Below the pieces are notes generated by a model. The model worked only from the letters and a program-made list of their open reading frames with translations, made no database searches and had not been told where the DNA came from. Both the position numbers and the translations under genes were made by a program. This document shows, one piece after another, positions 1 through 12,885 of a stretch of DNA of 64,000 nucleotides (position 1 is the first letter of the stretch; every line of letters starts with the position of its first letter). The DNA lies in contig OX637295.1 in NCBI GenBank assembly GCA_951799445.1, positions 21,142,001 to 21,206,000 of the forward strand, written 5' to 3'. Source of the DNA: Pseudisothecium myosuroides. Lineage: Eukaryota; Streptophyta; Bryopsida; Hypnales; Lembophyllaceae.

Positions 1-315
1 AGCATAGAATATCACGGAGTAAAAGCATTTATTGTATCTTCTCTATAATTACAATATCAAGAGATTGTGGTTATCAGACCCAAATTCAAATTGCAATCTA
101 ATTTTCAAATTTTCAAATCTTCAAGTTAGAGTAGAACTGACCACACTAACTTCATTAACTATGTTATCTCTGCCTATAATGATAACTATAGCAATGGAGC
201 GCAATGGTTCAAAATTGCAAAAAATGTATGAGCAAATCACAATGAAATATGTGTTAAATAGCAAAACTGCTTGGTTATGGCCTGTGATTCATTTCTTATG
301 CTTTGTAAAATTGTG

Positions 316-1018
316 AGGTGATTACATAAAACACTTGTACTATTTTCCGTCACACATTGTATAGTGATTAGTTTTTTGGCCATAACTTTTGCATTTTCAC
401 TCCAAATGACTCAAAATTCATGGACAAGGTATTTATAACTATTGTACACCTTGTCTAATTTTTTTGGAATTTTTAAAAATGTTTTACTATTCAATAATGA
501 CCCCCAATTTTATGTCACACTTGCCAATTTTGGAATTTTGAGTACCCAAAGAAACAAATTTGAAGCTGAAATTTCAAATGAATGGTCTTGTGGTATATGT
601 TTAGCTACTATTCAAAGGATTTTTAAGAATACTTAATTATATGTCATTTGAAACTTCACAAAATGAGCCTCTTGCTACTTGCATTTTGAAACATGTAAGA
701 AATTATTCTGGTTTTTTTTTTGGTGAATGACCATCTCCATAAAGTTGCTACAAATAAACAAATTTTTTTTTTTTTAAAGATTTAAAAAAATATATATTTT
801 AAACATTAAATATCTATTTTCTTGAGATTTGGCACTTTTCTAGTTTCCCTACTTTGAAATTTTTTTAATGAATTTTCTTTGGTCTTAAAGGTGCATACAT
901 TGGCTATATTTTTTAATTTTTTTAAAAATTGGTTTTCTAATTTTAAAGTACTCTAGAAAAAATCATGAGTATTGTTGCAAAACACAACAAATAGTACAGG
1001 TGTTTCATGCAATCACCT
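316..1018. mobile_element. Non-autonomous DNA transposon, GGTGATT family, copy 1
   Basis: The left end reads AGGTGATTACATAAAACACT and the right end is its imperfect inverse (ending TGCAATCACCT). The termini are flanked by a 4-bp direct repeat TGTG at 312-315 and 1019-1022. A second copy at 39562-40290 has the same ends and interior but a different 4-bp duplication, which shows that these are true insertion boundaries. No transposase-like frame is present. The superfamily is not assigned; 4-bp duplications are unusual for common plant MITEs. Confidence 0.8.
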
Positions 1019-1631
1019 TGTGACATGTATATATTTGGGAGAAATAGCATTTTGAAATTGACATATAGAAATTTTTATATAAACATCAAATAAATGACAA
1101 TTGTGCTAAAGATCATATGAAAAAAGACGTACAAAAGTATTACATATTTATGAGGGTAGAGAAACTTGCAATTTTCCACTTGTTTCATTTGTATGGGCCT
1201 AAATTCAAAAAATGTCATTTCTATATTTCTAATGTATTGTACATTGAAAGCAAGAAGCTTGAAGTTGCTAAAATATGCTACACAATGATCCATAGATTGA
1301 GCATCTTTGCATGTCTAAGAGTCAAAATGTACCACACTAAGAGTATTCCAAATTCCACATTCACTTTGACAAAGATATGTAAAATGAGCATTTGAGGTTA
1401 GAACAAAATATTCATAAAACACGTTAGAGTTAAAAGATTGAAAAGTGTGCAAATGTAATGATCCATGTTTTATAAATTTACAAGCTTAGTTATTTGAAGG
1501 TGGTTGTGGCTTAAAAAGGTAGACAACTTCAACAAGGTATAGAATGAGTACCGGTATTGGAATGAGTCTAGGCTAAGGTTTGAACCAAAGCTTCACAAAC
1601 TAAAAAGGTAGAGGCTCTTATAATCTACAAA
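1019..1631. other. AT-rich DNA, no gene seen
   Basis: Only short frames with no recognisable protein pattern occur here. Its right part contains a diverged direct echo of the sequence that opens the left arm of the inverted duplication (the wording GGTGGTTGTGGCTT at about 1499 recurs at about 1670). Confidence 0.5.
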
Positions 1632-2066
1632 CCTCATACTAAATATTGACAACTTCTTTTATTTTGAGAGTGGTTGTGGCTTCAAAAGCTAAAGAAGGAC
1701 TAGGAGACATAAAATGAGTGTTGGAGGTTAAAACAAAAAAATAAAAAAACAATCTTGAAGCTCATAGATTTTAAAGTTAGCAAATTCTTTAATACTTATT
1801 TTATCAATTTGCAAATCCTTCAACTCCAACTCAATTCATTTTTCATTCAAATAATTATATATTAAGGATTTACATTTCTTTGTGTTTTAGAATCTTCTAA
1901 ATTGGCTACTAATCTCAAATCAAAAAGTCAAGAGATTGAGAAATGTGCTTACTAACGAGATACTTCCACAATATCCACGGCGTTGTATTTCTTGACCTCT
2001 ACAATAGTTGACGAGGCTTTGATGTTTGTGTTTGATGCTCGAGGCATGGATGATAGTGAATGTGAC

Positions 2067-2647
2067 CTTGGGGGGTGCACTCAATTTATTCTTTGTTGAT
2101 CACGTGCGATCAAGTGAATCTACACCCCCTATTTACTTTTTAATAAATTTTGATTTAGCTCCAAATTTTTGGGAGTTGTCACATAATCATTATATCTTTT
2201 ATGTGAAATTTTTTTGGATTCAATTGAATTCAACAAGATATCCGAACATACAATTGAAGATTGTACTAAAATGGTTGTATTTTCACTTCAAATATTTCTC
2301 AAGATTGCATTTGAGTGATAATTGTATCCAACTTTGGTATACACAAACTATATCCAAGCCTTCATTTATTGGCAATTTAAAAATATTTTTTAAAACATTT
2401 TTTACCATATAAAGTAGGGGGTTGAATTTTTTTCCTAGTAATACAGTGTATTCATTTTCTTACAAAATTTGTAAGTAATTATTATTTTTTTTTTAATTCT
2501 CAAAAATTCACAATTTAAACTTTCAACATTGAAAAACATACTATAATTTTTTGAAACTATTTGATTGAGTTTTTTACAATATAAAGTACGGTTGTAGGTT
2601 TTGATCGCACGTAATCAACAAAAAATACATTGAGTGCACCCCCCGAG
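2067..2647. mobile_element. MITE with 47-bp inverted repeats and 8-bp target duplication
   Basis: The inverted repeats at 2067-2113 and 2601-2647 match at 43 of 47 positions and contain GGGGGGTGCACTCAAT and GTGCGATCAA. The insertion is flanked by AATGTGAC at 2059-2066 and 2648-2655. The other arm of the inverted duplication keeps the empty site (near 13890), so this element inserted after the duplication or was lost cleanly from one arm. Inverted repeats with an 8-bp duplication suggest a hAT-type non-autonomous element; a 9-bp (Mutator-like) reading is possible because one flanking G is ambiguous. Confidence 0.93.
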
Positions 2648-2673
2648 AATGTGACTCGGCACTATGCATCCTT

Positions 2674-2878
2674 CCAACGAGGCACCATCCTTTTCAAGCA
2701 ATAAATAGGACCATTTGCAACATCTTGGGTCACAATTACTTCCTTCCACAAGGAGATAGTGAGTTCTTCCATGAGCATGTGAAAAGAGTGAGAGTGTGTG
2801 ACCATTTGAAAGAAGTGGAGGTGCAAGTACTTAGTATGGAATTAGGGTACATAGTTCAAGTAAGACTTGAGGTGTGAA
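2674..2878 (+). other. Conserved reading frame upstream of the RING pseudogene (left arm)
   Basis: About 68 codons remain open in the same frame as the right-arm counterpart (13669-13974) and both end at equivalent stops. They share patterns such as NRTICNIL and VEVQVLS, with several amino-acid changes between arms. I do not recognise the family. It may be an upstream exon of the RING gene or a separate relic. Conservation of frame is suggestive but the arms are similar enough that it could be passive. Confidence 0.35.
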
Positions 2879-3017
2879 AAGAGAGGTATTGGTCATTCAA
2901 GGCGACACCTAAAATTTAGTGATTCAATTATTGATACCGGTTGCAAGTTTGTACTACAAGTGGGCTAGCGGTGTTTCTTGAGTACTTCATTTTAGATCCG
3001 TTGTGAGATTGGCACCC

Positions 3018-3665
3018 ATGGAAAAAAGCAATCCGATGATTTCCGTGAGCTTGGGCAAGGAGAAGGTTATTGTTGGTGCCCAAGCCATTGCGGAGCAAGA
3101 TGTATTCCATTGCAACATTTGCATGGACCACCCCACCAATGCCATCCTCACCCATTGCGGCCACTTGTTTTGTTAGTCATGCATTCACCAATGGCTAGAA
3201 ACCAACAAGATGAAGCCGTGCCCGGTGTGCAAGTTCATGATTTTCTTGAGCTTGGATGGTGAGAAGGTTATGAATGGTGCCCAAGCGGTGGCCAAGCAAC
3301 GTGAGTTCCGTTGCAACATTTGCATGGAACACCCGACGGATTCAGTCCTCACCACATGCGGACATTTGTTTTGTTGGTTGTGCCTTTACAATTGGCTACA
3401 AAACAAAAAGAATTCATGTCCGATGTGCAAGCTCATGGTGAAAAGGTGCAACATCATTCCCTTTTATGGATGCCAAGAAGGATCAAGTTCCAAATCAAGC
3501 GACGATTCAACACCTCCCCGCCCTAGTGCTCCATTGACGCGTATACAAGCAACCTCATCATCCGCTGGAGACTTTGATAGCGAATCCAATGTTGAAGAGA
3601 TTGATGCAAGGGAGTACAATAGAGTGTTGCAAGCAAGGAGATTATCCAGGCAAATGGGTAGATAA
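3018..3665 (+). pseudogene. Tandem-RING E3 ligase-like gene, stop in first RING (left arm)
   Basis: This is the inverted duplicate of the open gene at 12886-13530. The start ATG at 3018 opens a frame colinear with the partner, but codon 53, a tryptophan in the partner's first RING (LFCWSC), is TAG at 3174-3176. After the stop the frame stays open to 3665 and contains the rest of the first RING and a complete second C3HC4 RING (CNICMEHPTDS, CGHLFCWLCL, CPMCK). A product starting at the internal ATG at 3210 (151 codons) would keep only the second RING. RING domains of this type recruit E2 ubiquitin-conjugating enzymes. There are no other breaks, so the inactivation looks recent. Confidence 0.85.
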
Positions 3666-4985
3666 AGTTGTGCAACCAATTGTTGCCTTCCAACTTGTTT
3701 GTATTAACCATATTAGCTAGTTGAGTGGTGTTAAAGCTCCCCAAATTTGTAGATGTGTAAAAATCATGCTTTATCATTGATGAATATATAGTTATTGTGA
3801 ATTATTTGAGGTCAACATTTGTTTGGTTTGTTGGTTAGAAATAGTGAACTTGCAAAATGCATTAGAATCCTATCAAATTTGGACTAAAAGGCCCAGCACT
3901 TATTGCCAAATTTTTTATTTGCTTTGTGAGTGAATGTGGCTTCTTTAATGAGAATGTCAAATGCTTTTGGAATGAAAGAGATGAAAAGTCAATTTTTGTG
4001 TATATCATTTGTATTTTAATGTACAAATGTACAAATGTACAAACATTTATGCTCCAACTTCTCCAAAGCCCTGATTCACTAAATCATTGATATCATAGCT
4101 AGATTACCATTTGTAAATTTAGAAGTTTGGGATCTTGTAATTATTCTTCCAATGATCCAATCTAAGGTTTTAGAAATTTAGACAGTTACAAAAATGTCAA
4201 TCTACAAACAAATTAAGATGTTCAAAACCTTTAGAGACTATTTGATTTATAAACCATTTTTGTAGAATATGGCACAATTTAATGTTAAAGACTAATTGAA
4301 CGTCAATTTTTTGAATATATACAATGTATCCAAAAGCTCAAGTCAATAAAATAAAAAATAAAAAATAAAAAATAAAAATTTAATGAATATATCAATCTAA
4401 ATTTAGAAATTATCATTAGGTAAAGTACAATTATCAATTATCATCAAGTAATGTCTCTTGAAGTTAGAGCATGACTAAAGAAATATAAACTTCATATTGG
4501 AGGTCAATTCTAATAAGAAACTTTTGAGGTTGACTCTAATCCAAAAATTAACCAACCAAGAGCATAGAAGATTATAAGTTTGCAAACACAATGAAAAATA
4601 TTTGAAAAACATATATATATATATATATATATATTTGTAGATTAAAACTTTTTCAATCCTTGGTTGACAAAATTGTAAGTAAATAAACTACTGTAGAACC
4701 TTTTGAATTAAAAAATGTTGTCATTTTCAATTCACAAATCTAAGAGTCAAGAGATGAAAAAATTGTGAATTGCACTATTTCAAAAACTACTAGTGTCCAT
4801 TCAAGTGCTAAAGGCCTTAGAATTGAATTTCCAATGGTTTTCCAAAAATTGGACATTAATGATTTGGTAAAAATCATAGACTATTTCAAGGTTAATTAAA
4901 ATAAACTTGAAATCTTAACTTAAAGAATTTTAAAATTCTTAATTTAAAGTATGGACCATCTGACCTTTCACTTAAAGTCAAAAAA
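3666..4985. other. 3' flank of left arm; no gene; short simple repeats
   Basis: This duplicated flank of the RING gene holds no coding signal. It contains an A-rich (AAAAAAT)n run at about 4351-4378 and a (TA)n microsatellite at about 4610-4634. The microsatellite is absent from the corresponding position of the right arm (about 11955). Confidence 0.7.
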
Positions 4986-5510
4986 TCAAGAAATAGTGGA
5001 AAATTAGAACGGTTATATTTTTTAAACAAAAGAATCCAAGAGTGCAAATGCAAATAGAAAAAACAAAGCTTTATTTAGGAACAAACACTATTACCAAGAA
5101 AATTCCAACAAGAAACTTTCTTTCTTTCATTAAAAAACCTACAAGACTCAACTTGGCAAAAAATGCCAAGTCAAGGCAATTTTTTCTACTAAACCCTCAA
5201 GATTTAAGAGGAAAGAATGTGTCTACTTCAGTTTTTTATTGGAAATTTTTGGTAGGATGAAACAAATTTCAATATTTTGTTAATAAAAATCTTGTAGAAT
5301 AATAAGTTTAAATACTAGTTTCATTTTTAGATTTTTAAAATTTTATCATGAGAATTATCAAAAAAATTATTTGGAAAACGTAATCTTGTAGAAAGGGAAA
5401 TAGGCATAAAATTTGGATAGGGTCCACGTGAAAAAAATGGTGGAAATTTCCTTAGAAGGTATTCTAAAAGATATGTTGATAATATCAACCATTGAATTTA
5501 AAAAACTGAC

Positions 5511-5587
5511 ACACACATATACATACAAATATATATAGAGAGAGATATATAGAGAGAAAGATATATATATATACACATACATAGATA
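5511..5587. repeat. Compound AT/AG/AC microsatellite
   Basis: Mixed CA, TA and GA dinucleotide runs lie in the spacer between the two arms of the inverted duplication. The surrounding 4986-5830 shows no gene. Confidence 0.85.
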
Positions 5588-5834
5588 TAATTTTGGCTTT
5601 TTTTATTCACTTTTGTTTAAAATTGCATTTGAATTGAGAGTTTTGCCCATTTTTTAAATTCAAAAAACACTAAATTTGCCTTAGATTCTAATGCTAATTT
5701 TTGGGACGGTTTAAAAAATATTATTCATCTTTCTATAATTTTTCTTCCATAAATGCTGCCATTTTAGCCCATAAATTGATCATCCAAAATTGTTATAATC
5801 TAAAACCTTAGTAGTCAATATTTCTTACAATTAA

Positions 5835-6057
5835 CCCTTAAAAACTCTGGCATTCATGTTTTGGACAATGAACGGAGGGCTTCAAGGTACTATTTTGTCC
5901 AACTAACTTCTCATTCATCCAATGTAATACTTGAATCTTAAAAAAGACAACCTCTCTTTGTGACCAATTTCATAAAATTTTGGTAAATGATATATCTATA
6001 CAAAGATATAAGCAAATATGTGCAAAAATTAAAAAAAAGATTTGAGGCATTTAGGGG
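5835..6057. mobile_element. TTAA-flanked MITE, short form (223 bp)
   Basis: The ends are CCCTTAAAAACTCTGGCATT and, inverted, CCCCTAAATGCC. TTAA lies directly outside at 5831-5834 and 6058-6061. It belongs by its ends to the family seen at 8637, 10510, 14619, 20148, 37726, 50380 and 61782. TTAA duplication with CCC-starting ends is the hallmark of piggyBac-type elements. No coding capacity. Confidence 0.72.
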
Positions 6058-6061
6058 TTAA

Positions 6062-6828
6062 TTCCATGCATACTAGATAAAGTAGTCTTTATTTTTGTAT
6101 AGTTAAAACAAGGGTTAAAATTAAAAATCTCAAGCTTATCCATGTGCAAGAAAATATCAAAGAGGGAAGACTCATTGAAAATCTCTAATGCCAAGAATTT
6201 GTTAGGCATTGAGGGATTAATACCTCAATTGCAAGGCAACCCTGAGTCCAAGTGTCATCCCAAAGTAAAGTCCTAAATAGTCTAAGTTTCTAAAATAAGA
6301 CTAAATTAGATAAACTAATGTGGTTTGGGATACAAAATTCATCTGATGTGGTGTTGCACTTATGTCACATCATGTGGTAGCCAACCCTTTTTTATTACTA
6401 TCTGAGTAAGTGCCAAGATGGCGATCACTTAAAATTTAGTGAAGCATTGTATTTCTACATTCATCCATTTTTGGAACCAAAGAACACTTTTCAATCATAT
6501 TCATGCATTTTTCATCCAAATTTGGCAGCTTCATCTACATTTTTATTAGATATAGAAAATTTCTGGCGAAAAAAGATTACTTTTATCTAGCAAAAAGTAA
6601 AAATTTATTTTGAAATGGTGCCAAAATAAAAAGGGTTGGTGGCAGTATTATCCAACATCATCATCTTATCCTCGTATATTGCCTTCAATGTGTGTTGTAT
6701 ACAGACTTTGTCCAAAATGTTCCACCATCCATGATGACAACTTTATTTCTCATGAAACCAGTTTCCAAGATCCCATGTACTAAAATTGTAATGCCCAATG
6801 TCACAAGGCCCTAATTGCATGGCAAATA
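6062..6828. other. No gene seen
   Basis: AT-rich DNA with no frame longer than about 60 codons, no splice-consistent exons and no terminal inverted repeats that I could pair. Confidence 0.5.
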
Positions 6829-7540
6829 GGGTGATTGCAAGAAAGATTTGTACTATTTTGTGTCACATTTAGAGTGACAGAGTCATCATCCGCTATAACT
6901 TTTGAAGGATGAACATGTAATTTTTATTAGAGATAGCTAACTTGATTTTAATCATATTTTTTATATTTTAAAAATTTTAAAAAAATCATTTCATATTTAA
7001 AATTCAATTTTGCTAATTTATCACACTTTGGGTTTAGGGATTTTTAGTACTAGGGGAGTATCCAAAATTAATGATCTAGAGCTGAAATTTTTGTGGTCCA
7101 TTTCCACATTAGGGAGGCATGAGCCTAATATTAAGAATCATTTAAAAATATATTATTTAATGTCCTATATATTTGTGCAAATAGAGCTCCTTTGCACTTG
7201 CACTTCTCAACATTGAAGATCATGATTTTAGCTTCATTTTTTTGATGAAATTTGATCACCATTAGTCCGTACAAATTGTCAGTTTTTAGTGTTTTTTTTT
7301 CATGATTTTTAATTAATATTATTAAGTTAAACCTCATTGTATCTATTTTGTAGCAATCTGTCTTTTTTTACATAATATTATCTTAGTACTTGCAAATAGT
7401 CCATAGTACTTGCAACAATACTTTTAGTATTGGTTTCTCTGATCAACAGTTAAAATTGTTTTAATACAAAGTACAAATAGTACTAAGGTTTTGGAATTTA
7501 ATTTTTGGCAAAACAGTACAGAAACACCTTGTAATAAACC
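6829..7540. mobile_element. GGTGATT-family element, diverged copy 3
   Basis: The left end GGGTGATTGCAAGAAAGATT and the following TTGTACTATTTTGTGTCAC match copies 1 and 2. Interior patterns such as TTTTTAGTACTA, AGAGCTGAAATTT and CTTGCACTT occur in the same order as in copy 2. The right end is too diverged to place exactly and no target duplication is evident, so this is an older insertion. Confidence 0.55.
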
Positions 7541-7643
7541 AACACATCTCTACCATCTTCTTCAACTTTATAGGTGTCTTCTTCAACATGTCCTTTGCAT
7601 GGGACATTACTTCCTCACTCCAAGTATAGATCTCCAAGTACTA

Positions 7644-7937
7644 AGGTAGGGGGCTGTAAAAGCGACCCTTTAAGAGCTGATTGCATATTTGGGAGAAGCT
7701 AAACTCCTTAAAACAATTTTCAGTAAATTTTTGTGATAAGAAAAATGGAATTGGAATTTAATCCAAGTCGTTTCATATTTCTTGGACCTTCATGGAATTA
7801 GTTATGAATTTTTGAAGTTGAAAACACAGTGGTTTCTAAAAGCGACCTCCTCCTGAAATGTACACTTCTCATACATGTTAGAGGTAAAATGTACCAAATC
7901 GCTTTTGGAGACAGGTCGCTTTTACAGCCCCCTACCT
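7644..7937. mobile_element. TA-flanked MITE (294 bp) with perfect 24-bp inverted repeats
   Basis: The termini begin AGGTAGGGGGCTGTAAAAGC on both strands and match perfectly for 24 bp. A TA dinucleotide lies outside each end (7642-7643 and 7938-7939). The AAAAGCGACC motif recurs internally near 7838, so the subterminal region is itself repetitive. A TA duplication suggests a Tc1/mariner-type parent, although TAA/TTA-targeting cannot be excluded. No coding capacity. The perfect ends point to a young insertion. Confidence 0.9.
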
Positions 7938-8636
7938 TACAACTAAATTGTTTATGATCTAAGGAAAATTTTCAAGAGGTAAACAAACTCACTTCCACTT
8001 TGAAGTGGAAATGAGGGTGAGTGAACTGAGCAAGGGTAAGTTACAATAATGTAGGACCTTAGCCTACTCTGCCATATGTCCTGAAGTAATTCTGACTCTT
8101 CAATTAAAAGTAAATTATCCTATTAATTACGGGCAAAATGAATAGTGCAATATGATGTTGCTATCTAAAAAAAATAGAAATAAATTTTAGTCGTAGTGAC
8201 AAACAATGAAAATAACATTGAATAAACCGTTTTCAGATTGTATGTGATTTTTTTTAAATTTATAGAAAGTTGTTGCCTTCGGGCATACATTTCAATCCAT
8301 GTATATGTATGCTTGCAAGCATAAAAAAGCTATTGTAAGGCTTCTACTAACCCAGGCTCAATTCAATTCATAATGACCTCAAATACCAATTGCTAGCTTC
8401 TATTGCTAAAAATGAATTGATTTGCATTGATTTGAGGCTAACTTAGAGTGAATTGATGAGAGTGTGTAATTAGGACATAGATTTTGTTCATTCCATCTAG
8501 ACACATGTTATTCTCACTTTGTACAATCAACTTTTTAAAATAAGCAATTAAGTCCTTCATTTCTATTTTCTATTTTCCAATACTAACAACTTAGAATGAA
8601 CTTTTCTTAGATGTCTAGAATGGGAGTTTGGACTAG

Positions 8637-9567
8637 CCCCTAAAGGACCAAGTTGCGTTTAATGGCAACATGGCAATTTGGGGCAGCTCACTATAAATGG
8701 AATTTTTATTTTTTTATTTGAAATTTTCACACAACATGAGGACGAGTTCTTTCTTTAAAGGCCCAATAGTTTTTATAATTTTTGACTACATGGTTTTTAT
8801 TTATATATATAATATATGGTTTTCTTCTCCGGATGGGCAGTCTAGGCAGATCCAAAAAAATCACTTTTTTTAATAACAAAAATTTGAAATTGGTTTTCTA
8901 GATTTATATGTACATAGAAAGCTTTTAATCATTCCATTTTGATTAATGAGATGAAAGTTATGAGGGTTTTTAGTTTGCGGTCCCCTATGGATTCTTTACT
9001 CTAAAATAAAATCCGAAGTCCTTTATTTAACTCAATTTTCAATATTTTTGAAAATAAAATAAAATCATAGGATGCAGATTGTTTATTACAACAATACAAC
9101 CATTGGAATTGACATTTTTCAGTTCTATTACTAAATTCTTAACAATTTAGTATCTTAATTAAATCATTTTCTACTTCTTTCTACTTACTAGTTTTTTCCT
9201 ACATGTTGTACAATTCCAAATGATCCGAACTTTTAAAAAATGTACCCAACTTACCTTGAAGAATGAATCCAAAGAAGGACCACCATTTGGGACATTTTTT
9301 CATACGAATGTGACCTTGTAAAGTGCAAATGCCCTGTTTTTCGTAGGGCCAAGAAAAGGATTTTTGTAAATTGAAATGCTAATAACTAGCAATCCACGCA
9401 GTGGAAATTTTTGAAACTTTTTTCACATCTTGTCAAACCAACATACTACAAGATCCTACGGATATATGTGTCTAAATATGTTGTTTTTTTTCTAAAATTT
9501 GATACTTGTATTAGAAATAGCAATTTTGGAGCGTTTTGGTGAAAACATAGTCAAGGAACTTTAGAGG
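8637..9567. mobile_element. TTAA-family element with CTAG flanks (931 bp)
   Basis: The left end CCCCTAAAGGACC is identical to that of the 37726 copy. The right end is the imperfect inverse (GGAACTTTAGAGG). The flanking tetranucleotide is CTAG on both sides (8633-8636, 9568-9571) instead of TTAA. The right third matches the left third of the 37726 copy in reverse, including CATACTACAAGATCCTA. It is a long-form, non-coding family member. Confidence 0.72.
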
Positions 9568-10509
9568 CTAGAATGAGGTAGTTTATGTTACCACCTACTA
9601 GTAACATGGCTCAGAGGGCCTATTCATTAGCATTGTAGGTTTTGTTTGGCTCATCACTAATCCATGATGTGGCATCCCATCTGTAATGGAGGAATGTGAT
9701 GACTTGAAATCACAAGAGCCATAAGACATGTAGACAAGTCTATGGCCATGAAACCTAGCAATTTGAATATCTTAGGGCCAACTCCAAGGGGGGCACATAT
9801 TTTTTAGAGGTGTGCGCTTGTTTCATGAGTTTAATACACGCCGGATGATAATTTTCTAATTAAAATTGTAGTTTCTCTGAATTTTTGAGGTGGTCTGCCT
9901 TGAAATTATAAAATCATTTATAAAATGGAGTCATGATCAAACATCTTATAAACAACCCACACTCGCTCTTCCATGTAGCCAATTGTACTTAAGTGTTAAC
10001 CATACAATATACGGAGGCAATTGATCCTAACTCCAACATGCCCTTCCAAATCTATCAAAACTAACAGTGTTGTCTTTGACCCCAAATCTAATGTATCTAA
10101 AACCGTTGTGTAAATCTTTATTACCACCCATTTGTAAATGTAAAATTGTTTTCTTAGTGTCCTATTTAATTCATGCAGTGATTTTTTCAAAAAACAAACA
10201 GATTTGGATGATTTTTTGGACGGTATTGGGACCAAATGTAAGTTGACAAAAGTAGGCAGCAAACAAAAATGGGCTTCTCTCAATGGATCTTCATGAACAG
10301 GCTCCTACAAATACTGTATAATCCAGCCTGCTGTGATTATCACTAGGCTAGTCATAGTCTGCTTGTTTCATTGTTTCATTAAAACGGCATCACTTGGGAC
10401 AGAATTCTTTTCAGCATGTTTTCCTTTGATTTTCAAAAAATTCCTTCATTTCAAAGAAAAACTCCCAAGACCCCTAACTAACAGAGCTTGCATGCCTCTA
10501 AACCTTTAA

Positions 10510-11266
10510 CCCCTAAATGCCGAATATGATTTGGAAGAGGAAAAGTCCAAAACTGACTGCCAATTTTGGATGCATTGTCCAAAATTCAAAATTAAATATT
10601 TCCTTTTGAAGTCCAATCATACAAAAGTGTAAGAAACAAGTAAGGCAATGTGTGGAAAAAATTTCAGACCATTTGACTCATGGATTGATACATTATAACG
10701 TTTGAAGTGGGAAAATAAAACTATTTTTCATTCCTACAAAACAGAGAGCCCTCTTTAGGTACAATTTTTGCTCTTCATAAGAATTCCAATTCTCACCATT
10801 CATAAATATATGATGTTAGGTTCACTCATTGAAAAATTTCAGAAGCAAATATGGAGCCTACCTTATTCTGAATCACCCTGCAATGCAAGAAGGCTAAGTG
10901 AATTGGCAATACACTTGTCATATTTGGGTGATTTCTTGTGCAATGAGAATTTTTTTTTATCTGAAATCCAAACGGTGAAAAGTTAGAGACAAACATTTGA
11001 AATATGTAAGAAAATTTTCTAAAGTTGATGAGCATTTTTGTAAAAGATATCCAAAAGATGCCTAAGTTGCCCTAACTGCCAAAATAAATTTAAGATAACA
11101 TAACTTTTGATTCGGACACCCAATTGGAGAAAAAATTTCAATCCCACTAAGGGGATACATGTTTACACCTTGTGTCAAAACTTTATGAACATCATACCAG
11201 AATTGACTTTGTAGGAACCTATCCGGATTTTCAATGACGATTCAACAGACAATTAGCCTTTAGGGG
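10510..11266. mobile_element. TTAA-flanked element (757 bp)
   Basis: The ends are CCCCTAAATGCC and, inverted, CCCCTAAAGGC, directly flanked by TTAA at 10506-10509 and 11267-11270. The right part shares with the 37726 copy the phrases GCCCTAACTGCC, ATAACTTTTGATTCGGACACC and a following A-rich stretch. No long frame is present. Confidence 0.78.
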
Positions 11267-12885
11267 TTAAAAAAGAAAACTGTGAGTGCTTTTTCAAATT
11301 TAAAGCCATATGAATGAAAATTTGTGTATCTATGGTTTAGAGATGGAATCATATGTTTTTTAGAGGTCATTAAAATTTCAGGAAGTGTTAATGAAACTTT
11401 GAAAACACTGGTCAACCAAGATTTTGAATAAAAAGTAATGGAAAATCATGTAAAATGCAAAGTGCACCAAAAAACTTTGTAAATATCTCCACAGGTGTTT
11501 GTTATAGCAGAGAAAATCATGGTTCAAAGTTTCTTACCCCTATATACGTCCTAAATTACAAATATATAAAAATAATAATTTTAAGTGAAAACCATCTGAC
11601 CTTTACACTTGAGGTTAACAACCATCATAACAATTTCAAATGGTTCTTACTTTAAGTTGTGATTCCTAAAATTCTTTAAGTTATAATTTCAAATTTATTT
11701 TAATTGACCTTGAAATAGTCTTTAATTTTTACCAAGACAATAATGTCCTATTTTTTTTTAAATAGTGGAAATTCAATTCTAAGGATTTTAACACTTGAAT
11801 AGACACTACTAATTTGTAGGCTGATATAATTCATAATCTCTTCATCTCTTGACTCTTAGATTTGTGAATTGAAAATGACAACATTTCTTGATTTAGTTTA
11901 TTTACTTACAATTTTGTCAACTAAAGATTCAAAAAGTTTTAATCTACAGACATATATGTTATCCAAATATTTCCCATTGTGTTTGCAAATTTATAATCTT
12001 CTTTGCTCTTGGTTGGTTACTTTTGGATTTAAAATCAACCTAAAAGGTTCTTGTTAGAATTGACTACTAATACTAATTTTATATTTCTTTAGTTATGGTC
12101 TAGCTTCAAGAGACATTGTTAATAAATGAAAATGTACTTTATCAATTGATAATTTGTAAACTTGCAAAATTTGGATTGATATATTCATTAGATTTTTCAA
12201 ATATTTTTAGTGTCTTTTAATTGATTTGAGCTTTTGGATTCATTTCAAATAAATTGACATTCAATAAGTCTTTAATATTAAATTTTGCCATATTTTGCAA
12301 ATACACTATATAAATCCAATAGTCTCTATGGATTTTGAACATCTTGATTCATTTGTAGATTGACATTCTTATAAATCTCTAAATTTCTAAAACCTTAGAT
12401 TAGAACCATAATTATAAGATTCCAAACTTCTAAATTCACAAATGGTAATCTATAAAAAAAATGATTTAGTGAATCATGGCTTTGGAGAAGTTGGAACATA
12501 ACTATCTGTACATTTTCACATTAAAATGAAAAATGATGGGTAAAAACCTTGGCTTCTCACCTCATTCACTCAAAAAGCATTTAACCTTCCCATTGTAAAA
12601 GCTACATTCACTCCCAAAGCAAATCAAACTTTAGTAATAAAAAATAGGCCTTTTAGTCCAAATTTAGAAGGGTTCTAATGCATTTTGCAATTTGACTACT
12701 TCTAACCAACCAACCAAACCGTTGTTGACAAGAAACAATTCACAACATATCCTAATCAATGACATATCGTAGTTTTTGCAAAAAGGATCCACAAACACTT
12801 ATGGGGAGTTTTGGCACCACGTGACTAGCTAATAAGATCATTCAATTCATTGGTAAGTTTGGAGGCGGTGATTAGTTGCACAAAT

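Larger units (their letters stand above)
1632..4985 (+). repeat. Left arm of large inverted duplication
   Basis: This segment is matched in reverse complement by about 11590-14290. Landmarks run in mirrored order: the start near ACTAAATATTGACAAC, a conserved reading frame, the tandem-RING gene, the 3' flank, and an end near CCATCTGACCTTT. The arm is longer than its partner, mainly because of a 581-bp MITE at 2067-2647. The single-copy spacer between the arms is about 6.6 kb. Boundaries are by eye and good to tens of bases. Confidence 0.85.
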
